Assembly: GCA_944472135.2 (NCBI GenBank)
Contig: OX235263.1
Coordinates: 10,895,517 to 10,959,516, forward strand
DNA length: 64,000 nt
DNA from: Trichobilharzia regenti
Lineage: Eukaryota; Platyhelminthes; Trematoda; Strigeidida; Schistosomatidae
Reading direction: 5' to 3'
Below are positions 55,107 through 63,929 of the stretch, one piece after another; position 1 is the stretch's first letter, and each line of letters begins with the position of its first letter. A program made the translations under genes and the position numbers. The notes beneath the pieces are model-generated. The model was given only the letters and a program-made list of their open reading frames with translations. It was not told the origin of the DNA and did no database searches.

Positions 55107-57122
55107 TTGAAAACGGTGTGGAGCCAAACCTGCATAGAAATTCTAGGCAGAAAAAAGAGACAGGACAAACAGTGGCTCACTACGGACACTTGGAAACTAA
55201 TAGAAGAGAGAAGGACAGTGAAGCAAAAGATTATCCAGTGCACTGACGAGCAACAAAAACAGGAGCTGAATGCAAGCTACAATACACTGAACAAAAGAGT
55301 GAAGAAAAGTGCCAGGGAAGACAAAAGAAAATATTATGAAACCATGGCAAACGAAGCAGAACAAGCTGCAGGCAAAGGAGACCTCGCCACACTCTACCAA
55401 ACAACTAGGAACCTTTCGGGCAAACGTTCGACACAGATTAAGCCAATAAAGGACGACAATGGAAAGTCAATCACCAAAGAGGTGGAACAGAGAAAGCACT
55501 GGGTTGAACACTTCAAAAGACTTCTAAATCGTCCGCCACCTACAACACGTCCAGCAATACCAACAACGGAAGCAGAACTACCAGTGAACACTGACCCCCC
55601 GACGAAATCAGAAGTCCTGAATGCAATCAAGATGCTTAAAGCTGGGAAAACACCGGGACCAGATGGAATCCCAGCAGAGGCTTTGAAAATAGACCCAGAG
55701 ACAACAGCGGACTTGATGACACCACTGCTGGAGAAGGTGTGGAAAGAGGGCAAAGTACCCGAGGATTGGAAGAACAGTTACTTATTCAAACTTCCAAAGA
55801 AAGGAGACTTAAGTCAATGTAAAAACTGGCGTGGAATTATGCTTCTGTCCATTCCAAGCAAGATACTAAGTCGCATCATCCTGGAGAGAATCAAACAAGC
55901 CCTAGATGAAAAACTTCGTCCGGAACAGGCTGGATTCAGGAGAAACAAATCATGTATTGATCAAATCGCCACTCTACGGATCATCATTGAACAAAGCTTG
56001 GAATGGCAGTCACCTCTCTATCTCAACTTCATCGACTTTGAAAAGGCCTTCGACAGCGTCGATCGAGAGGTCATTTGGAAACTACTTCGCTACTACGGGG
56101 TCCCATCGACAATTATACACCTCATCCAACAGTTATACGACAATGCTGCATGCCAAGTAATCCACAACGGGAAACTTACGGAAGCCTTCGAAGTGAGGAC
56201 GGGAGTGAGGCAAGGCTGTCTACTATCACCAATGATCTTCCTGATTGCAATTGATTGGATAATGCGACAGACAACGGCAACCAACGAGGGAACAGGCATA
56301 AAATGGACTGACACAAAAGACTTGGAGGATCTGGATTTCGCCGATGATATATGTCTGATTTCCCATAAACTGGAAGATATGCAAGTGAAAAGTAACAAGT
56401 TGGCAGAAGAAGCATCAAAGATAGGACTTCACGTGAACATAGATAAAACAGAGATGATGAAGATTCCTAGCCAACATCAACAACACCAACAGACCACAAT
56501 AAGCATAAATGGGAAGAACCTGAAAGAAACAACCTCCTTCACCTACCTGGGAAGCATCGTCTCAACTACAGGCGGAACTGACGAGGACATCAAAGCCAGA
56601 ATCGGAAAAGCAAGACAAGCTTTCATTACTCTCAAATCTGTGTGGAGGTCAACAGCACTCAGCATCAAAAATAAGATCCGGATTTTCAACTCCAATGTGA
56701 AGTCAGTGCTACTATACGGATCAGAGACTTGGCGAGTCATAAAGAGCATCTCAAACAAACTTCAAACCTTCATTAACAACTGTCTCCGCTCAATACTCAA
56801 GATCAGATGGCCAGAAAAGATCAGCAACAGGGATCTCTGGGAGCGAACCAATCAGGAACCGATTGTGAAACAAATAGGCAGAAAGAAATGGAGATGGATT
56901 GGCCATACGCTGAGGAAACCATCAAGTGACATCACTAGACAAGCCCTCGAGTGGAACCCGAAAGGGAGGCGGCGAGTTGGTCGTCCAAGGGTGACTTGGA
57001 GGAGGTCATGCGAGGAGGAGATGAAAGCATGTGGACAGACCTGGAGCAGGGTGAAAAAGTTGTCAGAAAACCGAAGTCAATGGAGGTGCGCAGCTGAAGC
57101 CCTATGTTCCTCTAGGAACTAA
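55107..57122 (+). CDS. RTE reverse transcriptase ORF
   Basis: 671 codons open. N-terminal linker (QWLTTDTWKLIEERR); AGKTPGPDGIPAEALK; WKEGKVPEDWKN; LSIPSKILSRIILERIK; RPEQAGFRRNKSCIDQ; motif A LYLNFIDFEKAFDSVDRE; motif B GVRQGCLLSPMIFL; catalytic LDFADDICLIS; YLGSIVSTTGGTDEDIKARI; a C-terminal SETW, NNCLRSILKIRWPE and RWIGHTLRKP region; the end EALCSSRN. All RT motifs look intact. The ORF start at 55107 only reflects a frameshift; the protein originally began in the endonuclease. Confidence 0.92.
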   Translation: MKTVWSQTCIEILGRKKRQDKQWLTTDTWKLIEERRTVKQKIIQCTDEQQKQELNASYNTLNKRVKKSAREDKRKYYETMANEAEQAAGKGDLATLYQTTRNLSGKRSTQIKPIKDDNGKSITKEVEQRKHWVEHFKRLLNRPPPTTRPAIPTTEAELPVNTDPPTKSEVLNAIKMLKAGKTPGPDGIPAEALKIDPETTADLMTPLLEKVWKEGKVPEDWKNSYLFKLPKKGDLSQCKNWRGIMLLSIPSKILSRIILERIKQALDEKLRPEQAGFRRNKSCIDQIATLRIIIEQSLEWQSPLYLNFIDFEKAFDSVDREVIWKLLRYYGVPSTIIHLIQQLYDNAACQVIHNGKLTEAFEVRTGVRQGCLLSPMIFLIAIDWIMRQTTATNEGTGIKWTDTKDLEDLDFADDICLISHKLEDMQVKSNKLAEEASKIGLHVNIDKTEMMKIPSQHQQHQQTTISINGKNLKETTSFTYLGSIVSTTGGTDEDIKARIGKARQAFITLKSVWRSTALSIKNKIRIFNSNVKSVLLYGSETWRVIKSISNKLQTFINNCLRSILKIRWPEKISNRDLWERTNQEPIVKQIGRKKWRWIGHTLRKPSSDITRQALEWNPKGRRRVGRPRVTWRRSCEEEMKACGQTWSRVKKLSENRSQWRCAAEALCSSRN

Positions 57123-57204
57123 AGGATACAATAATAATATAATAATAATAATTATTATTTCCACCTTTTAAATCTGTATTGAACAAAGCAAGAACTACAG
57201 TTTT

Positions 57205-57256
57205 ATCAGAATAAAATGGTACCATCTTTTATTTCGTTGCCTTCTCGTCAGCTGCT
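57205..57256 (-). ncRNA. Hammerhead in the left arm, weakened stem I
   Basis: Same core CTGACGA..CGAAA and stem III as the plus copy, but stem I is GCAG against CTGA, losing the outer pairs. Confidence 0.55.
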
Positions 57257-57420
57257 TACATGGCAAAGACATTATTAAATATATATCTACAACAACAATT
57301 TTAACATACTTGCACAGAGTTAAGTTTAAACAAAAACCAAAAATCAATCGATCAATATACTCTGTGCAAGTATGTTAAAATTGTTGTTGTAGATATATTT
57401 AATAATGTCTTTTCCATGTC

Positions 57421-57472
57421 AGCAGCTGACGAGAAGGCAACGAAATAAAAGATGGTACCATTTTATTCTGCT
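57421..57472 (+). ncRNA. Hammerhead ribozyme in PLE tail, intact core
   Basis: Stem I AGCAG (57421-57425) with CTGCT (57468-57472); core CTGACGA (57426-57432); G57433 pairs C57441 as a minimal stem II around AAGGCAA; GAA (57442-57444); stem III ATAAAA (57445-57450) with TTTTAT (57461-57466); cleavage base T57467. PLE pseudo-LTRs are known to carry hammerheads. The very short stem II is the doubtful point. Confidence 0.7.
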
Positions 57473-57573
57473 AAAACTGTAGTTCTTGCTTTGTTCAAAT
57501 TCATTAAGGGGAATAAATGTATGAAATCTGTATTGATTTTCTTCGTTAACTATTAACCCATTGACACTGTTTA

Positions 57574-57722
57574 ATTATTGTTAACAAACTTATCGCCACT
57601 TGATTGGCAAACTGTTATATTGTAGTTAAAAATTCTATATATATTAGAGTAGAGCCAGAGTGAGATGAGGATCTAATTGAAAAGTAAATATTTCTTCGCT
57701 CAATCTTTCTGTTTTCTAAACC
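57574..57722 (+). repeat. PLE pseudo-LTR, right partner
   Basis: Inverted partner of 53498-53640. Contains GATGAGGATCTAATTGAAAAG, a decayed hammerhead-like segment, and stem I-like TGAG/CTCA. Confidence 0.7.
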
Positions 57723-57899
57723 GAAATTAAGTAAATTTAGAGATTCAGTGAATTCCTTTTAAAAAAAACCTTTCTTCATATCTATTTCTGGTAAAATATT
57801 CAGCCGAAAATTTTAAGCACTTTATAAAGCAAAAGTAAATTCGCATTATTTAGAATATGTCATCTGAACTGAAGTGAGTCCGTAAAAGCAGGAACTTTG

Positions 57900-58430
57900 T
57901 CCATCTGTCTGCCTGTCTGTTTTCTACATAGAACTTTGTGCCGATGTGTGGCAGTTCAAGTCACCGACCGATAGCTGCTACCTTGACGTGGTGGTCGCGT
58001 TTGCACATCGCGATGACCCAACAAGCTGCACTGGCCGGAACCAATGTTCCTTCAGGTCCTACCATGCCAAGAAGGTTTTTAGGATGGCGATTAGACTAAA
58101 AGAAGTTACCGGCATTGTGTACGAATATTTCTTACACGATGCTGGGGGTCTGAGGACGAAGTCGTACTGCTGGGAAACAAGGGTGTAACAGCAATGAGGT
58201 GTTTCCCTCAGATGACCAGCATGCTAGCTATGCTGTCCCAGAAACCAGTTGATACAGGCAGTGTGTGACCGGTCTCAAGCAGTTGTCCCCTGGGCTCTGC
58301 GGTCACCCAACACTAACCTTCTTTCTGTTTCAGGTGCCCGAAGAATCAATCAACTTCCACGGTGAGGGCATCCGGGAAGTAACAACCGCCCACACACTTC
58401 CAAAAGTACACGAACTTTGTCCATAACTAT
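57900..58430 (+). repeat. Repeat-derived segment, unassigned
   Basis: Begins with a block (CATAGAACTTTG, CGATGTGTGGCAGTTCAAG) that recurs at 59098-59125 and, reversed, near 38205-38250; GTTCAAGTC is B-box-like. The 80-codon ORF at 57946 reads like mobile-element leader but has no domain I can name. No gene from 58431 to 58790. Confidence 0.45.
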
Positions 58431-58799
58431 AGCCCTTCAATTTGACACAATTCAGAAAAGCACACATAAATGCAGCGGAAAAATAGATGTAATCGAATCA
58501 ATAATAATAAGTCGTTAAAGAAGACAAATTTACATGGAAAATAATAAGAATTTAATCGAACCAGAAGATATAATAGTGTGTGAACACATCCGTACCGCTG
58601 TTAGTGATTTTCATTGATATCACCATCAGTTGTCTCGATTTATTGGTTCTTGGAGTCTAGGGTACATCAACTAGGTGATCTACACTGTCCTACGTGCTTC
58701 AGAGATTAAGTGAAACAACTACTATTATAATCCTCATACGCAGTTATCATTTTAAACATAATGCTATATTAGTTAGGCATCAGCTATTCATGATATTAG

Positions 58800-59130
58800 A
58801 TGGTTGAAGGCAATCAGCAGGATCCTCTGCTTGGCCTAGATTTCGTGCCAGTTGGCACTCACCAGTCATTCAACAAGGTGGCGTATCTGCAACCTTGAAG
58901 GAACTCATGTCCCTTCTGAGATTCGAACTTGCGTCAGCCAGTTCCAGTATGCTCAAAGAAGATGGAACACGAATCGTGAAGTGAGCAACCCTAACCCGTA
59001 AAAAATAAGGCACTACTGCCATTGAAATTTCATTGAAAAATTCAAACCTGAATCCCTCTATTCCAGTCGGAACACAAACTGACTGCCTGGTTTCAACATA
59101 GAACATTGCACCGATGTGCAACAGTTCGAG
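58800..59130 (-). repeat. SINE C copy with hammerhead-like core
   Basis: Minus strand near 58935: GTTCGAATCTCAG, GTTCCTTCAAGGTTGC, then CTGGTGA (58859-58865), perfect 5-bp stem GTGCC/GGCAC (58854-58858 with 58845-58849) and GAAA (58841-58844). Core A6 is G here. 59030-59130 is adjoining repeat. Confidence 0.65.
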
Positions 59131-59179
59131 TCACCACACTTTACTCAGCATACAAAGCTAGAGAAAAAACTAAAAAAAC

Positions 59180-60040
59180 GCAAAATAGAGACAGTAAACA
59201 TGTATCTGCTGGAGCAGTTACATTGGAAGAACAGAAAGAAGGGCATACGTAAGATTTTGTGAAAATGTACCAAAAAGCTTATGTCTAAAAGGAACAAATG
59301 CTTTTCAACAGTGTCATCGCCAGACATCTCCTTGACATGGGTCATGAGATGCACGTCGAAAAGTCGTTCAAAATTATCAATAGACAAAAGGGTTCAATTC
59401 TCCTTAAGTTTTCTGGAGCTATCTCCATCAAGCGCTTGAAACCTGATTTATGCATTCAAAAAGAAGCGGTTATCAGTCTTTATTTGCCCTGGTAACTTGA
59501 TATTTTCATATCTCTTTCATCTGATTACGTAATGTTGAAAGTTTCCATCATGAATGCTCATTATTGTTAAGAATACTATTTAATATTGATATATATATAT
59601 ACATATTTTTACTGTATGCATTTATTGATTGATGTCTTTTTAAAAATAAACGCTGGGCAAGTATGTTATTTTTTTTGTAGATATATTTGATAATGACTTT
59701 GACCTGTAAGCAACTGATGAGAGAGAAGCAAACGAAATATATAATAATTAATAATTAATAAATTTAATTTTTCCTTCACGTTCCCCAGTGGAACATCGGG
59801 CTAGCGGCTTGGAGTTTCTGTAACAGTGTTTATTTTACAGGATGGGGTTGCCAGCCTCATGCCCAACCTTTCCACTTTACCAGCATTATTTCTGGCTTAG
59901 CGAGGTAAAGGAGTGTGTCGGTGGCCGGGGATCAAACCTAGGACCATACGCATCCCAACCACTGTGCCACCGACGCACTGAAATATATGATGGTCCCACT
60001 TTATTCTGCAAAAACTTTTGCTCTTGCTTTATTCAAATAT
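59180..60040 (+). pseudogene. PLE 3' end split by a SINE
   Basis: 59180-59500 encodes the GIY-YIG end (VIARHLLDMGHEMHVEKSFK, KRLKPDLCIQKE), then the tail with AACTGATGAGAGAGAAGC. The tail is cut at 59742 by SINE E and resumes at 59980 (GAAATATATGATGG..TTATTCTGC). Target duplication GAAATATAT. Confidence 0.8.
59743..59979 (-). repeat. SINE E, full length: tRNA-like head plus RTE ends
   Basis: Minus strand: GTGCGTCGGTGGCACAGTGG (A box), TAGGTTTGATCCCC (B box), then CTTTACCTCGCTAAGCC, GAGGCTGGCAACC and TGTAAAATAAACACTG (RTE 5'-like), GTTCCACTGGGGAACG (RTE 3'-like) and an ATTAATTATT tail. Target duplication GAAATATAT on both sides (59734-59742, 59980-59988). Confidence 0.85.
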
Positions 60041-60330
60041 CACATCTACGGGGGAGACGGCGTAAACTGGCATATGCGAAACATGCCTTCTGTATCCGTG
60101 ATGAGATCTTGTCAGCAATCAACCTGCTGCGGGCTGGCTGATGCAACTTTCCAAGCCATAAAGTGAAGTGGTCAACGTGCTCTTCCACTTCACTCCCTAT
60201 TTCCAAACTAGGAGTGAGTCAACGTAGTTCAGTCCTGTGGCATCATCTTACATTAGGCGGGAGCGAATCGCATGCCAAACATTTGCAGTTTGCAGCTCAA
60301 GATGCTCAGAAAACTCTGCAGAGGAATGAC
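60041..60330 (-). mobile_element. LINE fragment
   Basis: Minus strand matches 43055-43290: the GACGGCGTAAACTGGCATATG block, ATCAACCTGCTGCGGGCTGGC and GCGAATCGCATGCCAAAC. Non-coding now. Confidence 0.7.
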
Positions 60331-60440
60331 ATAATTATAATAATAACGACAAAATGTTACTCATAAGGGAAAGGGATAGAAATGACACCAAAACGATAGA
60401 AATATCTCTTGTCAATAAAGAAGAAGCATAGCCAACTTAC

Positions 60441-60648
60441 CTGAATTTTGTGACTGAATTGTTCCAACAGCTTCTTGTGTACAGTCTTCTAGGCGTTGTT
60501 GTGTATTCACTTGATCTTGTAAGTCATCCAACAAGATCCGTTGAAGTCTTTTAATAATATCACTAGGTGGAACATATGCAGCTAACAATTCAATTTCTTG
60601 TTTCAGTCTTAATGAAGAACGAAATCTTGGAGTATCTTTCATATGCTC
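60441..60648 (-). CDS. Coiled-coil protein gene, exon 1 seen (internal)
   Basis: 208-nt exon: acceptor TATTCTAG above 60648, donor GTAAGT below 60441. Phase 0 in, one base out. It encodes EHMKDTPRFRSSLRLKQEIE, AAYVPPSDIIKRLQRILLDD, and TQEAVGTIQSQNS. Less coiled coil than later exons. The gene begins further right, outside the window, since no initiator or upstream exon is visible between here and 64000. No FHA domain is seen in the window, so the FHAD1 idea cannot be tested here. Confidence 0.82.
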
Positions 60649-60689
60649 CTAGAATACAAAGAGTAAAACCAACGGTTATTGTCAAATAT

Positions 60690-60890
60690 TGGGATTTAGG
60701 GATTGTGAGATCACAAATTGACCTTAACTGAAGAACCACTGCAAAACCAGAGGGTACTGAACAGTTGTTTCGTCTTAGTTCGCGAGTCTTCATCACCCGT
60801 CATCCCACCGTCACGGATCGAACCCAGGACACTAACGTCGCAAGGCAACCTTACTTACCATTAAGCCACTGAGACGGAATACACTGCCTT
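60690..60890 (-). repeat. SINE B copy
   Basis: Minus strand: tRNA-like part with GTTCGATCCG, then GGTGATGAAGACTCGCGAACTAAGACGAAACAACTG, i.e. core-like GATGAAGA plus a worn hairpin and GAAAC, then the GGTTTTGCAGTGGTTCTTCAG tail. Confidence 0.65.
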
Positions 60891-61241
60891 AAGAATCCTG
60901 ACTTCTACCAATCTCTAATGCATACAGGCATTCACAGATAATATCATCAGCAAGTATTTTCTTTCAAACCTAAATTTGTTGACCCCTGTGATCACGACGT
61001 CTTACTTCAGCTTCAAGCTACTTCATCCTGCAGTGAGTCGTTAGCGGGTACTAGATTAACTCTCAAGTGTCGGTGTGCAGGACAAACAGTCGACGATGAA
61101 ATAGGCCAACTGCGGTAGTACATAACGTTAATTGGCAGAAGGGGAAATTGGTAGGCTAGTGAATTCCATCCCAGTGGCCGAATAATCAGTGGGCTCTCCC
61201 TGTAACCCGGTGTTTGATTATACCCCTACTAGTGGGGGTGT

Positions 61242-61945
61242 TTTGTCGAAGAAGCAGCAAAGACAGGACTCCAGGTGAACATAGACAAGACGGAGGTTAT
61301 GAAAATAACCAACCAACCAACAACAATGCAAAATCCAGCGTCAATCATCATCAACGGGAGGGATTCGAAAGAGGTCACTTCCTCAATCCACTTATCTAGG
61401 AAGCATTGTCTCAACTACAGGCAGTCGGAACGGACGAGTATGTCAAATCGAGCGAGAATCGGGAAGGCGAGAAACACACACATTCATCAACCTGAAACCA
61501 ATCTTCGCCACTCAGCATCAACAACAAAATTCAGTCGGATTTTCAATAAAAACGTCAAGTCAGTCAGTTCTTCTATACGGATCAGAAACTTGGCGGGTCA
61601 CAAAGAATATTTCCAAAAGGTTGCAGCCTTTATCAACAACTGTCTTCGCTGGATCTATACTGAAGATCAGATGGCCGGAAAGAATCACCAAGAAGAAACT
61701 AAGGGTGACATTTTATTTTGATAAATCACACAGTGTTGTACAGTTATATTAACTGATGACGTTTCGAGCACAAACTATTGTTCATAATCATATCAAGGAG
61801 GAGATCGTGTGAAGAGGAGTTGAAACAGTATGGAATAACTAACATGGATGCAGGTAAAAAGCACAGCAAAAGACAGAGGCAAGTGGAGACGTGCAGTTGA
61901 AGCTCTATGTTCCACTAGGAGGAACCCAAGGGAACAATAATAATA
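61242..61945 (+). mobile_element. RTE copy, 5'-truncated, with target duplication
   Basis: Starts AAGAAGCAGCAAAGACAGGACTCC in the region after the RT palm, encodes INIDKTEVMKIT-type text, RIGKARNTHIHQPETNL, FINNCLRW and the 3' end GAAGCTCTATGTTCCACTAGG with an AATAATAA tail. Flanked by 11-bp AGTGGGGGTGT. It has lost part of its 3' coding region at the nested PLE scrap. Confidence 0.85.
61713..61797 (-). repeat. PLE pseudo-LTR scrap nested in the RTE copy
   Basis: TTTGATAAATCACACAGTG, AACTGATGACGTTTCGAGC and TTCATAATCATATCAAGG match 45000-45060 and 31500-31560. It lies between GGGTGACAT and AGGAGATCGTG, which are adjacent in other RTE copies. Confidence 0.75.
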
Positions 61946-62133
61946 AGTGGGGGTGTCGCGTGGGCGATGATGAAAAGTCGTAAGCTAAGACGAAGCAGTC
62001 GTCTGTTTCTCCATGGCTCTGAATGATTCTCCAACTAATGTAAGTTATTGGTCTATCTCGAAATAATTATTAATTAATAAACAATGAATCTAGAATATAA
62101 AAATCTATTAACATAATTGTCTTCGCAGTATAA

Positions 62134-62406
62134 TTAGAACATAAAACAACTAGACCAGTCTTTTAATACAGAGTAACACTCCCCAGACTGTTTCGAGTTA
62201 GCACCACACATCTGGGAAAGTCATTCCTTAAACAGGTCTTCTTTGCATCGCAAGAGAAGAAACTGTCCTATAACGACATAAGCCTCGTCATATCCTTTCA
62301 CTTTGAGTCTTTCTTCAAGCTTTTCACCGATTCCTGGGAGTTCTTCTACAACCTTCTCAGAAATAGGCTCTAAAACAAAGCTTCTGTGCTTCTGAGATGC
62401 AGACAT
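62134..62406 (-). pseudogene. BANF1-like: Barrier-to-autointegration factor (BAF) copy with TGA at Trp62
   Basis: BAF is an 89-residue dimeric protein that bridges double-stranded DNA and binds LEM-domain proteins at the nuclear envelope. From the Met at 62406 the frame reads MSASQKHRSFVLEPISEK, then GIGEKLEERL (the helix-hairpin-helix), YDEAYVVIGQFLLL and CKEDLFKE, aligned without gaps to BAF. Codon 62 (62221-62223) is TGA where the family has Trp. After it the same frame continues 28 codons with CGANSKQS at the family position and stops at 62134-62136, giving exactly the family length. There is no intron, no clear poly(A) tail and no frameshift. A retrocopy with one nonsense change is most likely; a live gene with a sequencing error is possible. 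Confidence 0.85.
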
Positions 62407-62459
62407 CCTCAAACAATTCAAATCCTCATACGCGAAAATGGGCAATGAATAGAGAAAGG

Positions 62460-63230
62460 AGATGAAATAAACGGTTAGCTCACAACTCTAATTAGTTAAA
62501 CGACCATTTAAATCAGATTATTAGTCAAACATTTAGTCCAAGTTAAAGTTTACTCTGTAGGAGACATCATCCATTATTCTACAAGGTATAAAGAAGAGCT
62601 CTGCGACATCATACATAAACTATTGTATTTATCTGACGGATCAGAATCAACAGATTTCACACAACCTCGTTATTGGCTGGAATCTTTCGTCTGTCTCAGT
62701 TACTGTTATTCTGAGTTTCACCGCAAAGCTCTGCAAAGAAAGTGAATTAGTTCCAGTTGCTTCACGTTATGAAACCGCAAATAAATGTAAGGAAGAGAAA
62801 TCAAATGGAACCACAATAAATGGAAGTTACAAAAGAAGGAATAGTTCTATGTGGAACTAAGTTTTAGCTGTACTTACACTAATTGGTTAAATTTTCTCAA
62901 AGGACATAGTTTCCAACAAATTAAAGATCTATAAGATTGTACAGCTTGAAAATAGACTTTCCTGCTAAATATTATGTTCCTGTTGTTAAGAGTAAATATG
63001 ATAGATTTTAAAGTATTTTTTAGATTTTCGCCTATTGGTAATTACTGATGATGAAACCAATCCCTGGTTTTGAAACAGTGATCTACAGACTACTAGCTCA
63101 GTAATCCACCAATTGAGCTGTATGACGCATCATCACACGGTATTCTCAGCAATGCAGTTCAAAAATCGTATTTTGACTACTACACAAAGCAAAACATCCA
63201 GGCTTTCCATTCTGCATATCATTAGGCGTA
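62460..63230. other. Intergenic or intron DNA, no gene seen
   Basis: Upstream flank of the BAF copy. No supported ORF or repeat beyond a tRNA-like scrap near 63085-63120. Confidence 0.45.
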
Positions 63231-63234
63231 CTTC

Positions 63235-63735
63235 CCTAAGTTGGGGTTTCGTAACCGCCTCACCACACCAGTGAGTGCATCAGTGGTTCACTGGCAGAAT
63301 GGTCACCAGTCAGGTACTTTTCACCAAAGGTAGGACTAGGCACAGAGCGCTAGTTACTAACTAGTGTCCAATCATAAAAAATATTCAATACAGTCCTACA
63401 AGAGGTCAATCGCTAGCCAGCCCGAATAGCTCAGTGGTAATGTCTCTAACTAAAGCACTGGGCCACTGGGGTTTAAATCTCAGAATGGATATGAGTTCCT
63501 TCAAGGTTGCATATACTCCTCACTGATGAGTGTCAGCTAGCACGAAACCCACGTCCGTGGCTTCCTGCCAATTGCCTTCTACCACCTAATATCAACAATT
63601 CAAAGTGCACCGTGATGGCAAGCCACCTAGTAGCATGGTGGCTACATTGCAAACTTGACTCACAGAATTGGGTCTGCACCAACGAAAAGACTGGACACAT
63701 TACGCTACTTACTGACTAGTGTCCAATCAAAAATA
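63235..63735 (+). repeat. SINE C, two copies in tandem, the second with hammerhead-like core
   Basis: Both copies end CTAGTGTCCAATCA-AAAA (63361 and 63716). The second (63415-63735) starts CCCGAATAGCTCAGTGG (A box) and has GGGGTTTAAATCTC (B box), then CTGATGA (63523-63529), stem GTG/CAC (63530-63532 with 63541-63543), GAAAC and the ATTGCCTTCTACCACC block shared with 58800 and 12935. The 70-codon ORF here is not a gene. Confidence 0.7.
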
Positions 63736-63754
63736 CGCTTAAACTTCACCTAGT

Positions 63755-63890
63755 CTATTAGCTAATAGTAATCCTGGAGAAAAAAGGAAAGGTTGCTTGT
63801 GTGAGAGATTAGCAAACACATCCTGTGAAAATAAAACCACATCCACTGAAACCTAGAGGGCTTGAAGCCCTATGTTAGACAACAAATTGA
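63755..63890 (+). repeat. SINE E, head truncated and diverged
   Basis: AGTAATCCTGGAGAAAAAAGG, GAGATTAGCAAACACATCCTGTG, then GGCTTGAAGCCCTATGTT. Same order as 45140-45316. Confidence 0.65.
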
Positions 63891-63929
63891 CATCATTTCT
63901 GGATTCGACCTTACTTTGGAGTAATAGTA

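Larger units (their letters stand above)
54098..57165 (+). mobile_element. RTE-clade retrotransposon (SR2-like), near full length
   Basis: 5' end GCGTGAGGCTAGCAACC, endonuclease region 54187-55003, RT ORF 55107-57122, 3' end GCCCTATGTTCCTCTAGG and an (AATAAT)n tail. Three frameshifts separate the domains. All decayed RTE copies in the window are collinear with parts of it. Its two ends are shared with SINE E. Confidence 0.92.
57181..57495. repeat. Inverted repeat of a PLE tail
   Basis: Arms 57181-57320 and 57358-57495, nearly identical, around a 37-bp loop. Family of the 10529-10830 tail. Each arm holds one hammerhead unit. Confidence 0.88.
61140..62055 (+). repeat. SINE B copy split by an RTE insertion
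   Basis: Left part 61140-61241 (CCCAGTGGCC, TGTAACCCGGTGTTTGATTAT), right part 61957-62055 (GATGATGAAAAGTCGTAAGC..AGACGAAGC, then ATGATTCTCCAACTAATG). Target duplication AGTGGGGGTGT at 61231-61241 and 61946-61956. Confidence 0.75.

Noticed and set aside
62221..62445. BAF protein starting at 62445
   Set aside because: The family start aligns with the Met at 62406; the first 13 codons upstream have no counterpart in BAF.
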